The position numbers and the translations under genes were made by a program. The notes under the pieces are model-generated. The model was not told where the DNA came from. It did no database searches and saw only the letters and a program-made list of their open reading frames with translations. Below are positions 16,351 through 24,929 of a stretch of DNA of 64,000 bases, in pieces. The number at the start of each line of letters is the position of its first letter. Position 1 is the first letter of the stretch. The stretch comes from a virus. The stretch covers positions 1-64,000 of the IMG/VR virus record IMGVR_UViG_3300021420_000001; one strand, written 5' to 3'.

Positions 16351-16644
16351 ATGCCACTCGTTTGTATCGTACGGGGATACGTTACGCCTAAATCTGACAA
16401 CGCTACTGTTAATAAATTAGGAGGGACTGTCTGGCTCTCTGTTGAAGAAGGCTACGAACAGTGGACCGATAATTTTGATTGGGCTGAGCCCTATCCCTCC
16501 AAACAAGAAGCCCAAGAAGCGGTAAAATCCTGCCCCGGCCCTTGGTACAATATTCCAGACCCGGACTCAATCACTTATTTGGAAGCGGCTTATACCCCGC
16601 CCAAAAAGGCACAGTTAGCGCTGACTGGCAAAGTCTGGATTTAG
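16351..16644 (+). CDS. Hypothetical protein
   Basis: 97 residues placed directly between two genes without gap. Beta-rich start (LVCIVRGYVTP) and a Pro-rich end. No family recognised. Confidence 0.6.
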   Translation: MPLVCIVRGYVTPKSDNATVNKLGGTVWLSVEEGYEQWTDNFDWAEPYPSKQEAQEAVKSCPGPWYNIPDPDSITYLEAAYTPPKKAQLALTGKVWI

Positions 16645-18483
16645 ATGATCCTCGATTTTGCCAAACTCGTCATCGTCAATTTTGGTTCGTTTCTAAACGA
16701 GCACGAACTTGACCTCGCCTCATTTGGTCCAGGTCTGCATTTCGTCAAGGGGCAGAACAAGGAGGAACCCAGACTCGGTTCTAACGGAGCGGGCAAGAGT
16801 TCCCTTTGGGGGGGCCTCTGCTGGTGTCTCTACGGCAAGACCCCTGACGGACGACGCAACCCCGATATCCAGCCCAGGTTCGGGGATAAGGCAACGACGG
16901 TCGAATTATCTCTCCTGATTGACACCAAGCCCAGAACCGTAACCCGAACCACCCATCCCAATAGTCTCCTACTGGACAGTAAGGAAGTCGGTCAAGAGCA
17001 GATTGATCAACTGATCGGCCTGACCTTTGATGTATTCGTCAACACGATCCTACTCGGACAGGGTCGCCCCCTCTTCTTTGATCTCGCTCCAAAAGCAAAA
17101 ATGGATTTATTCGTCTCGGTCCTCAATCTGGACCGATGGGATGAGCGCGCTGCCTACGCGTCAGAGGCTGTCTCCAGCCTGCAGGGAAGGGAATCCATGC
17201 TGGTTGGGGAGTTGCGGGGGATGGATACCCAACGGACCCAATTGGACGCGCTCCTGACCCAGGCAACCCGTCGGCGGACCGAATGGAATCAGGAACAGGA
17301 ACAACTCCTGAAGACGGCCCAGGAACAACTCAAGGATTTGAAGTCGAAACGGGAAACCGTCGAAAAGGAAAAAGCGGGATACGATCTCGCTTATGATTCG
17401 GCTTCTACGGAATTGAAGGCGGCGCAGGTTACGTCCCGACAATTGGCGGACGAAGGTGAGAAACTCGTCGCCGATCGGAGCCCGTGGACGACCCAGGTTG
17501 CATTGCACAAAGAAAAAGCCCGCCAGTTGACTGACGAGCTTCAAACCCTGGGTGAAGCTGATGAATGCCCGACTTGTGGACAGTCCCTAAAGGGGACCAA
17601 TCTCAGTAAGCACAAAGCGGAATTGAAGAAGCAACTGGTAGAAGCAACCAAGGCTTTGCGTAAGGCCGAAGGCGAAGTCCTGACTATCACCAGTAAAATA
17701 CTTCTGGCCAAGCCCAAATTGGAACGTTCCCGGCTAGCTGAACAGCGTTTTCAGTCCAAAGCAAATACCGCCCGCAACTCTTTGGTAGGAATGGCTCCCG
17801 TACTCGCAGACCTTAACGCCCAAATCAATCAACTCGAGGCCGGAACCAAGAAGGTCGAGACCAATCCCTATACCGAACAGGTCATGGACCTGAAGCGTAA
17901 GATCACCAAACTGGGTACCGACTACGATGAATTGGATTTACGCATCAAGAAGCTTTCGGCCCAGATCGAGCGTACCAAGTTCTGGGTCAAGGGCTTCAAG
18001 GAGGTCCGGCTCTACGTCATCGAGGAGGTTCTCCAGGAGCTAGAGCTTACGACCAATGCAGCCCTGGAGGAAGTCGGACTTGTGGATTGGCAGGTCCAGT
18101 ATTCCATCGAGAAGGAACTCAAGTCTGGTAATGTCCAACGTGGACTGAACGTCATGATCCAATCCCCCAAGGACAAGAGCCCTGTCAAATTTGAGTGCTG
18201 GTCTGGTGGTGAGGGTCAACGCCTACGGCTCGTGGGGGCTCTGGCCCTCTCGGAAGTGCTTTTGGCGCGGGCTGGCGTGGAACCTAAGATGGAGATACTC
18301 GACGAACCTTCGAGGGGCCTTAGCGATGTTGGGATTATCGACTTGTCAGAATTCCTTGCTGAACGTGCGAGTATGCTTAGGAAGACTACCTTCTATGTAG
18401 ATCATCGTGTCGTAGAGAGTTCAAGGTTCGCATCGGTGCTGACTGTAGTTAAGACCAAGAAGGGTTCGGAGTTGGTGGTGTGA
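16645..18483 (+). CDS. Recombination endonuclease ATPase (gp46 / SbcC / Rad50-like)
   Basis: 612 residues. Walker A GSNGAGKSS near residue 50, two long coiled-coil arms (about 180-300 and 330-460) separated by a zinc hook CPTC near residue 310, then the ABC signature WSGGEGQRLRL near 520 and Walker B KMEILDEPSRGL near 550, with a final H-loop VDHR. Partner of the gp47-like nuclease. Four small unknown genes lie between the two, which in T4-like phages are usually adjacent. Confidence 0.93.
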   Translation: MILDFAKLVIVNFGSFLNEHELDLASFGPGLHFVKGQNKEEPRLGSNGAGKSSLWGGLCWCLYGKTPDGRRNPDIQPRFGDKATTVELSLLIDTKPRTVTRTTHPNSLLLDSKEVGQEQIDQLIGLTFDVFVNTILLGQGRPLFFDLAPKAKMDLFVSVLNLDRWDERAAYASEAVSSLQGRESMLVGELRGMDTQRTQLDALLTQATRRRTEWNQEQEQLLKTAQEQLKDLKSKRETVEKEKAGYDLAYDSASTELKAAQVTSRQLADEGEKLVADRSPWTTQVALHKEKARQLTDELQTLGEADECPTCGQSLKGTNLSKHKAELKKQLVEATKALRKAEGEVLTITSKILLAKPKLERSRLAEQRFQSKANTARNSLVGMAPVLADLNAQINQLEAGTKKVETNPYTEQVMDLKRKITKLGTDYDELDLRIKKLSAQIERTKFWVKGFKEVRLYVIEEVLQELELTTNAALEEVGLVDWQVQYSIEKELKSGNVQRGLNVMIQSPKDKSPVKFECWSGGEGQRLRLVGALALSEVLLARAGVEPKMEILDEPSRGLSDVGIIDLSEFLAERASMLRKTTFYVDHRVVESSRFASVLTVVKTKKGSELVV

Positions 18484-18689
18484 AAAAGGAACCGTGCAGA
18501 CATCGGAGTTCTTGGATCGTCGCTGGCGGTAACGGCGAATGGTGTTACGTCTGCGGAGCTTACAGAGGGTTAACGCCAATGCAATTTGGATGTTGGCCGC
18601 GAACTGCGTGGATTAGACCGACAGGAAACCGCGACGACAATCCAGCAGAAAAGCTCAAATTTGCGGTTAGAAAGCGCAAACTAAAATGA
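18480..18689 (+). CDS. Small zinc-binding protein
   Basis: 69 residues from a GTG overlapping the gp46 stop (GTGA). Two cysteine pairs are visible (EPCRHRSSW and WCYVCGAYRG), as in a common class of small phage zinc proteins. Function unknown. Confidence 0.65.
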   Translation: MKKEPCRHRSSWIVAGGNGEWCYVCGAYRGLTPMQFGCWPRTAWIRPTGNRDDNPAEKLKFAVRKRKLK

Positions 18690-19099
18690 CCGAAACCGTT
18701 TCAAAGCAGAGTTACGACCTATCCGAACTGGAGAACTCCAACCTCCGTAAGCACCTTGCTTGGACCGGGCAATATCTCACAACCGATCAGTGTAAGGAAC
18801 TTGCTCGGAGAATCCGAGGTCCGCTTGAAGCAGGCGGCGTCGTAGAGGACAGCGACGAAGAAAATTGGGAGTATGTTCGTGAGATCAAGCGGCTCTGCGT
18901 AAAAGCGGCTGAGTTACTCCGAGAAGTTGATTTATGTAGGAGTAGACACGAACCCTTGTCCACCGAATTGAGTGATTTAAATTGGTTTGCTCGCGCTGAA
19001 GACCTTGCCAATAAGCTAATAGAGTTTGATCCTCCCTCGGTCGAGGCTGGTTTGGCTGTGATCAGGAATACCGATGAAGTAGAGAAGAAATTCAAATGA
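18686..19099 (+). CDS. Hypothetical helical protein
   Basis: 137 residues with ATGA overlaps at both ends. Predicted all-helical, acidic, with no known motif. Confidence 0.65.
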   Translation: MTETVSKQSYDLSELENSNLRKHLAWTGQYLTTDQCKELARRIRGPLEAGGVVEDSDEENWEYVREIKRLCVKAAELLREVDLCRSRHEPLSTELSDLNWFARAEDLANKLIEFDPPSVEAGLAVIRNTDEVEKKFK

Positions 19100-19446
19100 A
19101 GCCACTCAATCCAGGTGAAACTTTGATCGAAAGAGTTGAAGCTCTCGAAGCGGAGTGTTCTAGGCTACAAGCACAACTTCCTTCTGAAATGCAAGATTGT
19201 ACAATCCTATTCGTAGAGTGTGAAAAAGGTCATGGGCGTCTAACTGCCAAAAATTGGGTTGGACGCGACTGTCATTGGTGTGCAATCGAGAAACTAAAAG
19301 AAGCACTCAAACCGTTCGCCGCAATCCCGCTCTGGCGCGATACCTATCCAGACGCCCGACTCGACAGTCTGGCCGCATACCAGATGATGGGTTACGTCAA
19401 GGTCGCGGACGTTCGCGCTGCTCGTGAAGCAATTATTAAGAAGTAG
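19096..19446 (+). CDS. Hypothetical protein
   Basis: 116 residues. N-terminal coiled-coil (IERVEALEAECSRLQAQL), then a possible zinc site with CEKGHGR and CHWCAIEKLKEAL, and a C-terminal helix. Common layout among phage proteins of unknown function. Confidence 0.65.
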   Translation: MKPLNPGETLIERVEALEAECSRLQAQLPSEMQDCTILFVECEKGHGRLTAKNWVGRDCHWCAIEKLKEALKPFAAIPLWRDTYPDARLDSLAAYQMMGYVKVADVRAAREAIIKK

Positions 19447-19638
19447 ATGCTCAGCCTGTCCGTAGCTCTGCTTCTATTCGGCTGGCTGATCGTCGATAAG
19501 GTCAAGCGCAACTACGGCGCGTACAAGCTACGGCAGTTCACCTGCAAGATGTGTGGGCATGTCGTCGTGGTCAACCCGAACCTGCCGGATGCGTACCGGC
19601 CTAATATCTGCGTACAATGTTGGGAGAGTAAGCGATGA
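19447..19638 (+). CDS. Membrane-anchored zinc-ribbon protein
   Basis: 63 residues: an N-terminal membrane helix (LSVALLLFGWLIV), a short linker, then a zinc ribbon FTCKMCGHVVV ... ICVQCWESK. Starts directly after the preceding stop. Function unknown. Confidence 0.6.
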   Translation: MLSLSVALLLFGWLIVDKVKRNYGAYKLRQFTCKMCGHVVVVNPNLPDAYRPNICVQCWESKR

Positions 19639-19886
19639 ATACTAAGCCACCTGACGAAGAAGGACTTGATCATCTCGCCGATACAATCCTTCGTGAACTC
19701 AAATCCGCTCTTGCTAGAGAAACAACGCTTGAGACGGGCGCGTACTTAGCCGCAGCTGCAATGCATATTGCAATTGTAGAAGCTCTATGTAACCGCTACC
19801 AAGTTTCTGTAGCAGAGGCCAATCAGAAAATTGGGGAACACTTTAGCCAAATTGTGGCGCGTTCAAAGGCAATGACCAGCAGCTAG
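19635..19886 (+). CDS. Hypothetical helical protein, last gene of the plus block
   Basis: 83 residues, ATGA overlap on the left. Helices with AAAAMHIAIVEALCNRY. Last plus-strand gene before the convergent junction. Function unknown. Confidence 0.6.
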   Translation: MNTKPPDEEGLDHLADTILRELKSALARETTLETGAYLAAAAMHIAIVEALCNRYQVSVAEANQKIGEHFSQIVARSKAMTSS

Positions 19887-20023
19887 AAATGAAAAGACCC
19901 ACCGTGGATCACTCCAGGTGGGCCAAGTCGAGGGAGGACGAATCCCCCTTACGGGGGCGTAACCACGGTCCCGAAGGACCGCTTCTCGTGCGCTAGGTTT
20001 TACTAGCGAAGTTCTCATTCGTA
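19887..20023. terminator. Convergent junction with four hairpins
   Basis: Gap between the converging blocks. Hairpins: CCCACC/GGTGGG (19898-19922, 13-base loop), CCCCC/GGGGG with loop TTAC (19944-19957), CGGTCC/GGACCG with loop CGAA (19966-19981), and CGCTAG/CTAGCG with loop GTTTTA (19991-20008). None has a clear T-run on either strand, so intrinsic termination is not certain, but position argues for a two-way terminator or RNA-stabilising region. Confidence 0.6.
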
Positions 20024-20302
20024 TCAATGGGTCGTTTGACGCGATTCACGCATTTGGTTGAGTACGTATTCGGCAAGACCAGTCTCGGTCGTGCTATGAA
20101 TCATTGTCCACGGCATTTCGATTGTAATGATTTTATCATCCATGACGATGGCGATCTTGAAACTTTCCTTGTCACGCGCAGCATTGATCTTTTCTGCGAA
20201 CCGTACATCGATATTTTCACCACGCTCGGCCGCCTTAAGGGTCGCCGCTATCTTGTCGGCCTGTGCCTTGAGTGCGGAGAGCGGGGAATGCTTGGTAGTC
20301 AT
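20024..20302 (-). CDS. Hypothetical protein
   Basis: 92 residues, last gene of the minus block. Helical N-terminal half (LSALKAQADKIAATLKAAERG) then a short beta unit (KIAIVMDDKIITIEMPW). Function unknown. Its start overlaps the next gene's stop. Confidence 0.6.
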   Translation of the reverse strand: MTTKHSPLSALKAQADKIAATLKAAERGENIDVRFAEKINAARDKESFKIAIVMDDKIITIEMPWTMIHSTTETGLAEYVLNQMRESRQTTH

Positions 20303-20715
20303 GCCCCAACCCGAGTGCCGTCATCCCAGATGAATTCCCCGTCTTCTCCAACTGGAAAATGTTTACCACACCCTACGCAGAACGTACCACTATAGAAGAA
20401 CGGATCACGTGCGTACGTCTCTGCGATTGAGAACGACATCGTCGTCTGGACCCCGCAACCGTTGCCGCCAAGTTTTTCTTCCGTAGCCGGAGGAGGGCCC
20501 ACATGAACATAAAATCGCCGCACCGGGCGAACAAAACCTCTACGGCGCTCCTCATCACTCAGGATAACATAACCCTTCTGCTGGCCATTCGGTTTCAGTT
20601 CCCGATGATCCTCTGTAATAGGACTACCATCAGTGAGCGTACGCTTTGTCCTATCGACCGCAGGAACTGCACCCGACGAATGGGCCAGATCATCTATCGT
20701 TTTGCGAAAGTTCAT
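20299..20715 (-). CDS. Conserved phage protein with cysteine pair
   Basis: 138 residues. Recurring phage pattern: GYVILSDEERRRGFVRPVRR, then YVHVG, a GCGVQTTMSFSIAETYARDP segment and TFCVGCGKHFPVGEDGEFIW. The cysteines may bind zinc. Function unknown; lies downstream of the lysis genes. Confidence 0.75.
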   Translation of the reverse strand: MNFRKTIDDLAHSSGAVPAVDRTKRTLTDGSPITEDHRELKPNGQQKGYVILSDEERRRGFVRPVRRFYVHVGPPPATEEKLGGNGCGVQTTMSFSIAETYARDPFFYSGTFCVGCGKHFPVGEDGEFIWDDGTRVGA

Positions 20716-20721
20716 ATCAAA

Positions 20722-21183
20722 TCATACTCCACCGGGGGTCACGTAGCAATACACAGGATACTCCCCTCGCTGCGTCACAGCGCCAAGGAAGATGATTCCA
20801 TGACCAGTTGGGTTTCCCTTATCCCATTTCATCTTCTTGTTCGGAACAGGTATACGTGAACCGGTCGCCAGGACGCCACGTCCATCGGTAATGATGGCGA
20901 CGTAGTGATCCCCCTCGATCTCGAATGTGTCGGCTTCGAAGGCGTCAGCTTCACCGCAACAGGATTGCCAAGGCGTATCGGGCTGTTTCAGGTTCTGGAA
21001 CCACTGGCGGATGATCTCAGGATTCCCGGTCCACTGGCCGTTGTCCCGGCCGTGGGCTGCTACTAGTGGTAGAAAGAGCATGAGAGCCAGAACGAGAAGG
21101 AGGAGCCAGACCCCGGTACCAAGGATGGTGACGAACGTAAGAAAGAGTTCATTAGCGTAACGTGGGGTCAGGGTTTTCTTCAT
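20722..21183 (-). CDS. Membrane-anchored protein
   Basis: 153 residues from an ATG with GAGGT upstream; a longer frame to 21342 would overlap the M15 peptidase gene. One long membrane helix near residues 10-40 (FLTFVTILGTGVWLLLLVLAL), then an outside-type domain with paired Cys (WQSCCGEADAFEADTFEIE). Might help in lysis by position, but no family is recognised. Confidence 0.65.
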   Translation of the reverse strand: MKKTLTPRYANELFLTFVTILGTGVWLLLLVLALMLFLPLVAAHGRDNGQWTGNPEIIRQWFQNLKQPDTPWQSCCGEADAFEADTFEIEGDHYVAIITDGRGVLATGSRIPVPNKKMKWDKGNPTGHGIIFLGAVTQRGEYPVYCYVTPGGV

Positions 21184-21190
21184 TGCTACC

Positions 21191-22210
21191 TCAAGGATAC
21201 GCATTTTCTGGAAGTCTGTCGGCCGTCGAGATCGGATGAACGTCGTCCATGACGTGATCCTTAATTCCTGAAGCCAACCACATCGCGTGAAGGTCTTTCG
21301 GTTGGTTTGCTGTAATCGTTCCACGCAGGCGGATTGCCGCAACCTTGTTTGGAATCAGTTGCGTGTGGTTGTATTCCGTTTGGTTGCTGGGTCCGTAAGG
21401 CAGATAAAGACCAACAGCATCAACAACGCGCTTCCAAATATGAGAAGCACTAGAACCCACGGTTCCGATTCCGGCGATATCAGCAGCCAACCCATAAGAA
21501 TGCAGAGAATTATACTTGTCACTAAAACCGCCCACCCCAAAGGCGGGGGGTCTGTATGCGGAGAAGATGCCGGCATGTTCCAATCCCTTCTCCCGCGCAA
21601 GCCTGATAGCCTCAGCCAATTTGACTCGGAAGTCTGGATGCAATCGTCCAATTGCGACTTCAGGGGTCTGCAAGGACATTGTCAGGCCAACCGTAGCCGT
21701 TTTGATCAAGTAAAGCGTCGCCAAACGAACCCGATCGTAGGCCTCGGCCTCCAAACGGGTCAGGACGGGCAAGGACAAGGGTTCCGGGGTGGGGGCCAGC
21801 GATGCTAGGGAGGGTAAATTTAACGCGCCAGCGACCTTCTCAGCGGGTTTCACCGTGCCCCAGACCCCGAATTGGAGGAAAGATGGCCCCAGAACGACCC
21901 TTTCCGGGGTCGGACGGCCGACTTCGGCCCGAACTGCCTCGAGTTCCTTACGGAGAGCTAGGATATCGGATTGGAGTTTGAGGATTTGAGAGGGAGGCGG
22001 AGCCCCGGTTCCACCACTCAGCCGGGGATGGTGGCGATGGAACCGGCTCTTTTGCTGAGGAACTAAATTTGCGTTCGCTGCGCTCGTCCTCACCGTCCTT
22101 TCAGTCTGTTGACCCCAAGCCGGGGGATAAGTCATATCCGGGGCCTTTGCATAAGCAGCTAGGCCCAACGAAGAAAGCATACTGGCGGCGATGGTAGCTT
22201 GAATGAACAT
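21191..22210 (-). CDS. M15-type peptidase (VanY-like), exported
   Basis: Likely cuts peptidoglycan cross-links. 339 residues. The first 22 residues look like a signal peptide (SMLSSLGLAAYAKA). A coiled-coil segment lies near 75-95. The catalytic domain is C-terminal: SAYRPPAFGVGG, then the zinc motif SLHSYGLAADI (S-x-H-x6-D) near residue 235, and EYNHTQL with the last zinc His. A second ORF with two membrane helices is embedded in another frame (21355-21576). A 22-base stretch at 21823-21844 is repeated exactly at 37184. Confidence 0.8.
   Translation of the reverse strand: MFIQATIAASMLSSLGLAAYAKAPDMTYPPAWGQQTERTVRTSAANANLVPQQKSRFHRHHPRLSGGTGAPPPSQILKLQSDILALRKELEAVRAEVGRPTPERVVLGPSFLQFGVWGTVKPAEKVAGALNLPSLASLAPTPEPLSLPVLTRLEAEAYDRVRLATLYLIKTATVGLTMSLQTPEVAIGRLHPDFRVKLAEAIRLAREKGLEHAGIFSAYRPPAFGVGGFSDKYNSLHSYGLAADIAGIGTVGSSASHIWKRVVDAVGLYLPYGPSNQTEYNHTQLIPNKVAAIRLRGTITANQPKDLHAMWLASGIKDHVMDDVHPISTADRLPENAYP
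21355..21576 (-). CDS. Possible overprinted two-span membrane protein
   Basis: 73 residues in a different frame inside the M15 gene, same strand. GAGAAGGG lies eight bases before the ATG. Two membrane helices are separated by a short acidic turn (LGWAVLVTSIILCILMGWLL and WVLVLLIFGSALLMLLVFI), followed by a Lys/Arg/Thr tail. The layout fits a small holin. It may be a chance ORF. Confidence 0.35.
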   Translation of the reverse strand: MPASSPHTDPPPLGWAVLVTSIILCILMGWLLISPESEPWVLVLLIFGSALLMLLVFICLTDPATKRNTTTRN

Positions 22211-22268
22211 TCCCAGACCCCTCTGGTTGATTTAACTTGCCCCGAAACCATACTGAAAATGCTGCTCC

Positions 22269-22709
22269 TTATTTCTTCTTGGCAGTTGTCTGTAGCTGGG
22301 CACTCAAAGTCGCAATCTGGTCATCAATACCTTTAATCGTATCATCGATGGATTTCTGTTGTCCCTGAATAATCTGTAACGCAACAGGGTCTTTTGTCGT
22401 ATGCGTCTGCAAATCGAGACGACCCTTGGCATCTACTTGTAACTGACGACTTCCCTTCAAGGTTTCGAGCCGACCGCTCAGGATGGATAGCCCCTGCTCA
22501 TCCTGCTTAGCCGCGATGGGCGCGACCGCCTTTGTGATGTGGTCATCTACGTAGGTTATACCTGCGGGTTGCCAAAAGCCCAACCCAGTCCAAGCTATGT
22601 AACCCCCATAAAGTCCTACCAACATTCCTCCCGCTATTGTTGCAATCTTCCAGATGCCGGAATACACGATCTGAGCCGGATTTATTTTCCGGCCATCCGG
22701 TATGTCCAT
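22269..22709 (-). CDS. Membrane protein with coiled-coil tail
   Basis: 146 residues from an ATG with AAGGA eight bases upstream. One membrane helix near 20-45 (IATIAGGMLVGLYGGYIAW), then a helical, coiled-coil region (QQKSIDDTIKGIDDQIATLSAQL). Sits among lysis genes. Could act as a spanin- or holin-associated protein; no family is recognised. Confidence 0.6.
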   Translation of the reverse strand: MDIPDGRKINPAQIVYSGIWKIATIAGGMLVGLYGGYIAWTGLGFWQPAGITYVDDHITKAVAPIAAKQDEQGLSILSGRLETLKGSRQLQVDAKGRLDLQTHTTKDPVALQIIQGQQKSIDDTIKGIDDQIATLSAQLQTTAKKK

Positions 22710-22764
22710 TGCTTTTTTCCTTTTTTGGGTTGTATTCCTCTTCTGTACCATCAGAACAAACCTT

Positions 22765-22908
22765 TTAAGGATAGATCTGCTCAAATACCCGAGCGACGTA
22801 GATTCCGATACCGATAATGGCTACGACGAAGAGGGACCACATAGCCCCTCTCAATCGAGTTGATTGATTCACTTGCCACGGGAGTTTACGTTTGAAAGCA
22901 GGCTTCAT
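22765..22908 (-). CDS. Tiny membrane protein
   Basis: 47 residues with GGAG nine bases upstream. Basic N-terminus (KPAFKRKLPWQ) then one membrane helix (MWSLFVVAIIGIGIYVARVF). One of several small membrane proteins in the lysis region; holin candidates. Confidence 0.55.
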   Translation of the reverse strand: MKPAFKRKLPWQVNQSTRLRGAMWSLFVVAIIGIGIYVARVFEQIYP

Positions 22909-22992
22909 CTGAGACAACTCCAACCCAGCCGAGAACGCTGCCAGGAAACAAGAAAGGAAAGGACCCAAGTTGGGTCCAGTTCCTCCAGCATT

Positions 22993-23178
22993 TTATGCAT
23001 CGTCGATGGGCCGACCGAAAACCTTCCAGCCCAACAACAGAAACAGGATGAACTCGAACAACGAACCACCGATACCGCTGAAGTGGGTGATCTGCGAACC
23101 ACCCACGCCAGTGTATACAATGATGCCGAAGACGAGCCAGATAAGCATCAGCACGTAAAATATCAGGCGCATTGACAT
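22993..23178 (-). CDS. Small two-span membrane protein
   Basis: 61 residues, strong ribosome site GAAGGAG. Two helices (LIFYVLMLIWLVFGIIVYTG and LFEFILFLLLGWKVF) joined by a Gly/Ser loop. Holin-like in size and layout, but unproven. Confidence 0.65.
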   Translation of the reverse strand: MSMRLIFYVLMLIWLVFGIIVYTGVGGSQITHFSGIGGSLFEFILFLLLGWKVFGRPIDDA

Positions 23179-23214
23179 GATAGTACTCCTTCGTTACCCT
23201 GCAAACCCTCTAAA

Positions 23215-23403
23215 TCAATAGTCGCGCTCGTCCAATGGAATAAGATCACCCTCAGTCGCTGTAATTGTCAAGGCGTGGTTGTCGAGCCGGACGCGCCAGG
23301 TCCCTTCACGTAATCCCTTCTCGGTAATCGTGCCGGGCAGGTTCGTTATTTTACTGGCATGGAAGTGCCGATAGAAGACCCGCTGGTTCGGCTTGAAGTC
23401 CAT
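23215..23403 (-). CDS. Small beta-rich protein
   Basis: 62 residues. Looks like a small SH3-like barrel (NQRVFYRHFHASKITNLPGTI, GTWRVRLDNHALTIT). Conserved small phage type, function unknown. Confidence 0.55.
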   Translation of the reverse strand: MDFKPNQRVFYRHFHASKITNLPGTITEKGLREGTWRVRLDNHALTITATEGDLIPLDERDY

Positions 23404-23423
23404 AGAGCCCCACCCCCATGAAA

Positions 23424-24236
23424 CTAAACGCCATGATTTATAAAGAGAGCAACTGCGGCGATTGCTACGGAAATTGCCAGAAAAACCAATCCAGCAAACG
23501 TAAGGGTCTGGCTAGTATCCGCGCGAGTATCCTCTTTCTGCGTACGTTGAGAAGCGACCCCGACCTCTCCCCGATCAACGCGACTACTCAATGCCGAAAT
23601 CTTATCGTTGAGGGAGTTAGTGGTAGTCGTCAGTAACGCTTTCAATCCATCTATCTCTTTGACGAATCCTACTTCGCTCTTGGCAAGAGCAGCGGCGTTG
23701 GAAATATTCTGAGCGTTGACCAGCTCCTTTTGTGCCAGCAGGGCGGCGTCAACGGCGATCTTCGTGGCGCTTGCGGCCTGCTCTGTCCGCACATCACGTT
23801 CGGTAAATTGCTTGGCAATACTGGAGAATTTTTCCTCGTTCAAAGCCAGCAGATTGGAGGCCGTCTCGGCGAGCTTTTCGTTGACTCGTTTCTCGGCTTC
23901 AGTAAGGGCCTGCTGCACTTCGCTCTTGGCCGCCGCCAACGAGACCTGCAGGGTGTTCTCGGCTTTATTCAAGGCTGTGGTAGTCGTAGCCTCGGCGGAC
24001 GATAGAGCTTCCTTCCTGGTTTCTTCTGCTCTATCAATTTCTCTTGTGAGAAGACCGTGATGTTCATCGACCCGCTTTTCGAGCTTATCGCAGATTTGTT
24101 CTATGCTTTGGAGCTTTACTTCAACCAGTTCACCAAGCTTACCGACTTCCCGCTGCATTTCTTCGCGTAACCGCTCGGACTGAGCGGTCGTAAGTGCTGT
24201 CGGGTCTTGCCAATTAGGATCACCAGGCTTAGGCAT
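23424..24236 (-). CDS. Long coiled-coil protein with C-terminal membrane anchor
   Basis: 270 residues. Almost all coiled coil from about 15 to 235 with heptad Ala/Glu/Lys patterns, then one C-terminal membrane helix (FAGLVFLAISVAIAAVALFI). Upstream GAGG and the ATG at 24236 are chosen over TTG at 24245. A tail-anchored coiled coil in the lysis region could span the periplasm, but no spanin signature (lipobox) is visible. Confidence 0.65.
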   Translation of the reverse strand: MPKPGDPNWQDPTALTTAQSERLREEMQREVGKLGELVEVKLQSIEQICDKLEKRVDEHHGLLTREIDRAEETRKEALSSAEATTTTALNKAENTLQVSLAAAKSEVQQALTEAEKRVNEKLAETASNLLALNEEKFSSIAKQFTERDVRTEQAASATKIAVDAALLAQKELVNAQNISNAAALAKSEVGFVKEIDGLKALLTTTTNSLNDKISALSSRVDRGEVGVASQRTQKEDTRADTSQTLTFAGLVFLAISVAIAAVALFINHGV

Positions 24237-24293
24237 TTTCTCCAAACCTCATTTTGAGGGACTAGCGTTGAACTCGCTAAGTCCCCAAATTAT

Positions 24294-24929
24294 TTAAGGG
24301 GCAAGGGGTGGGTTATTTACCACTGTTGGATCCTGGAACTCGGCCACTGCCGCAGATGTAGAAACCGGGGTGGGCTTTGTACCAGGAGCCGCCGCGACCG
24401 GCTTAGCTGCAGCGCCAGCATAGTGCGCTGTAATAGCATCACTTGCCGCCTGTTGGATGATAGGCGTCAACGCGGCAGTAAGTTGGCTCAGGTCCGTTGC
24501 CGGTGGAGCCGTACCGGGTTTGCCGGAAATGCGAGAGGCGATGAAGTCGATATTGGCATCCGTGATATTCCCAGTCACGTTGGCCGGCAGCTTGGAAATC
24601 ACAAGGTTGACGATATTTTTCTCGTCCATCCCCATGGACTTGACCGCACCCGGGACCATGTCCAGCACGTATTTAGCCGCCATAGCGGTCACACCCGAGG
24701 CGACTGGAACCGACATGGAACCATCCTTGGAGGCAGCATCGATCCGATTAATGGCATGATTGACGCCATTCTCGGCCGCACTCAGGATAGCGTTGCGCGT
24801 ATTCTCGTCCTTGACATGACCTTGCAGCCAGTAGGCCAGGATACTGAGGACGGCCAGGAATACGGCCTGCATCGCCGCCTGGATAAGCGGCGCAAAGTCG
24901 AGTACTGTACTACCGGAGGTACCGATCAT
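24294..24929 (-). CDS. Holin-like protein
   Basis: 211 residues. One N-terminal membrane helix (MQAVFLAVLSILAYWLQGHV) followed by a helix with AILSAAENGVNHAI, which resembles LL-H-type holins, then a Pro/Ala-rich tail. Directly downstream of and overlapping the lysin gene (ATGA), the expected place for a holin. Twice the usual length for LL-H holins because of the C-terminal half, so the call is tentative. Confidence 0.5.
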   Translation of the reverse strand: MIGTSGSTVLDFAPLIQAAMQAVFLAVLSILAYWLQGHVKDENTRNAILSAAENGVNHAINRIDAASKDGSMSVPVASGVTAMAAKYVLDMVPGAVKSMGMDEKNIVNLVISKLPANVTGNITDANIDFIASRISGKPGTAPPATDLSQLTAALTPIIQQAASDAITAHYAGAAAKPVAAAPGTKPTPVSTSAAVAEFQDPTVVNNPPLAP

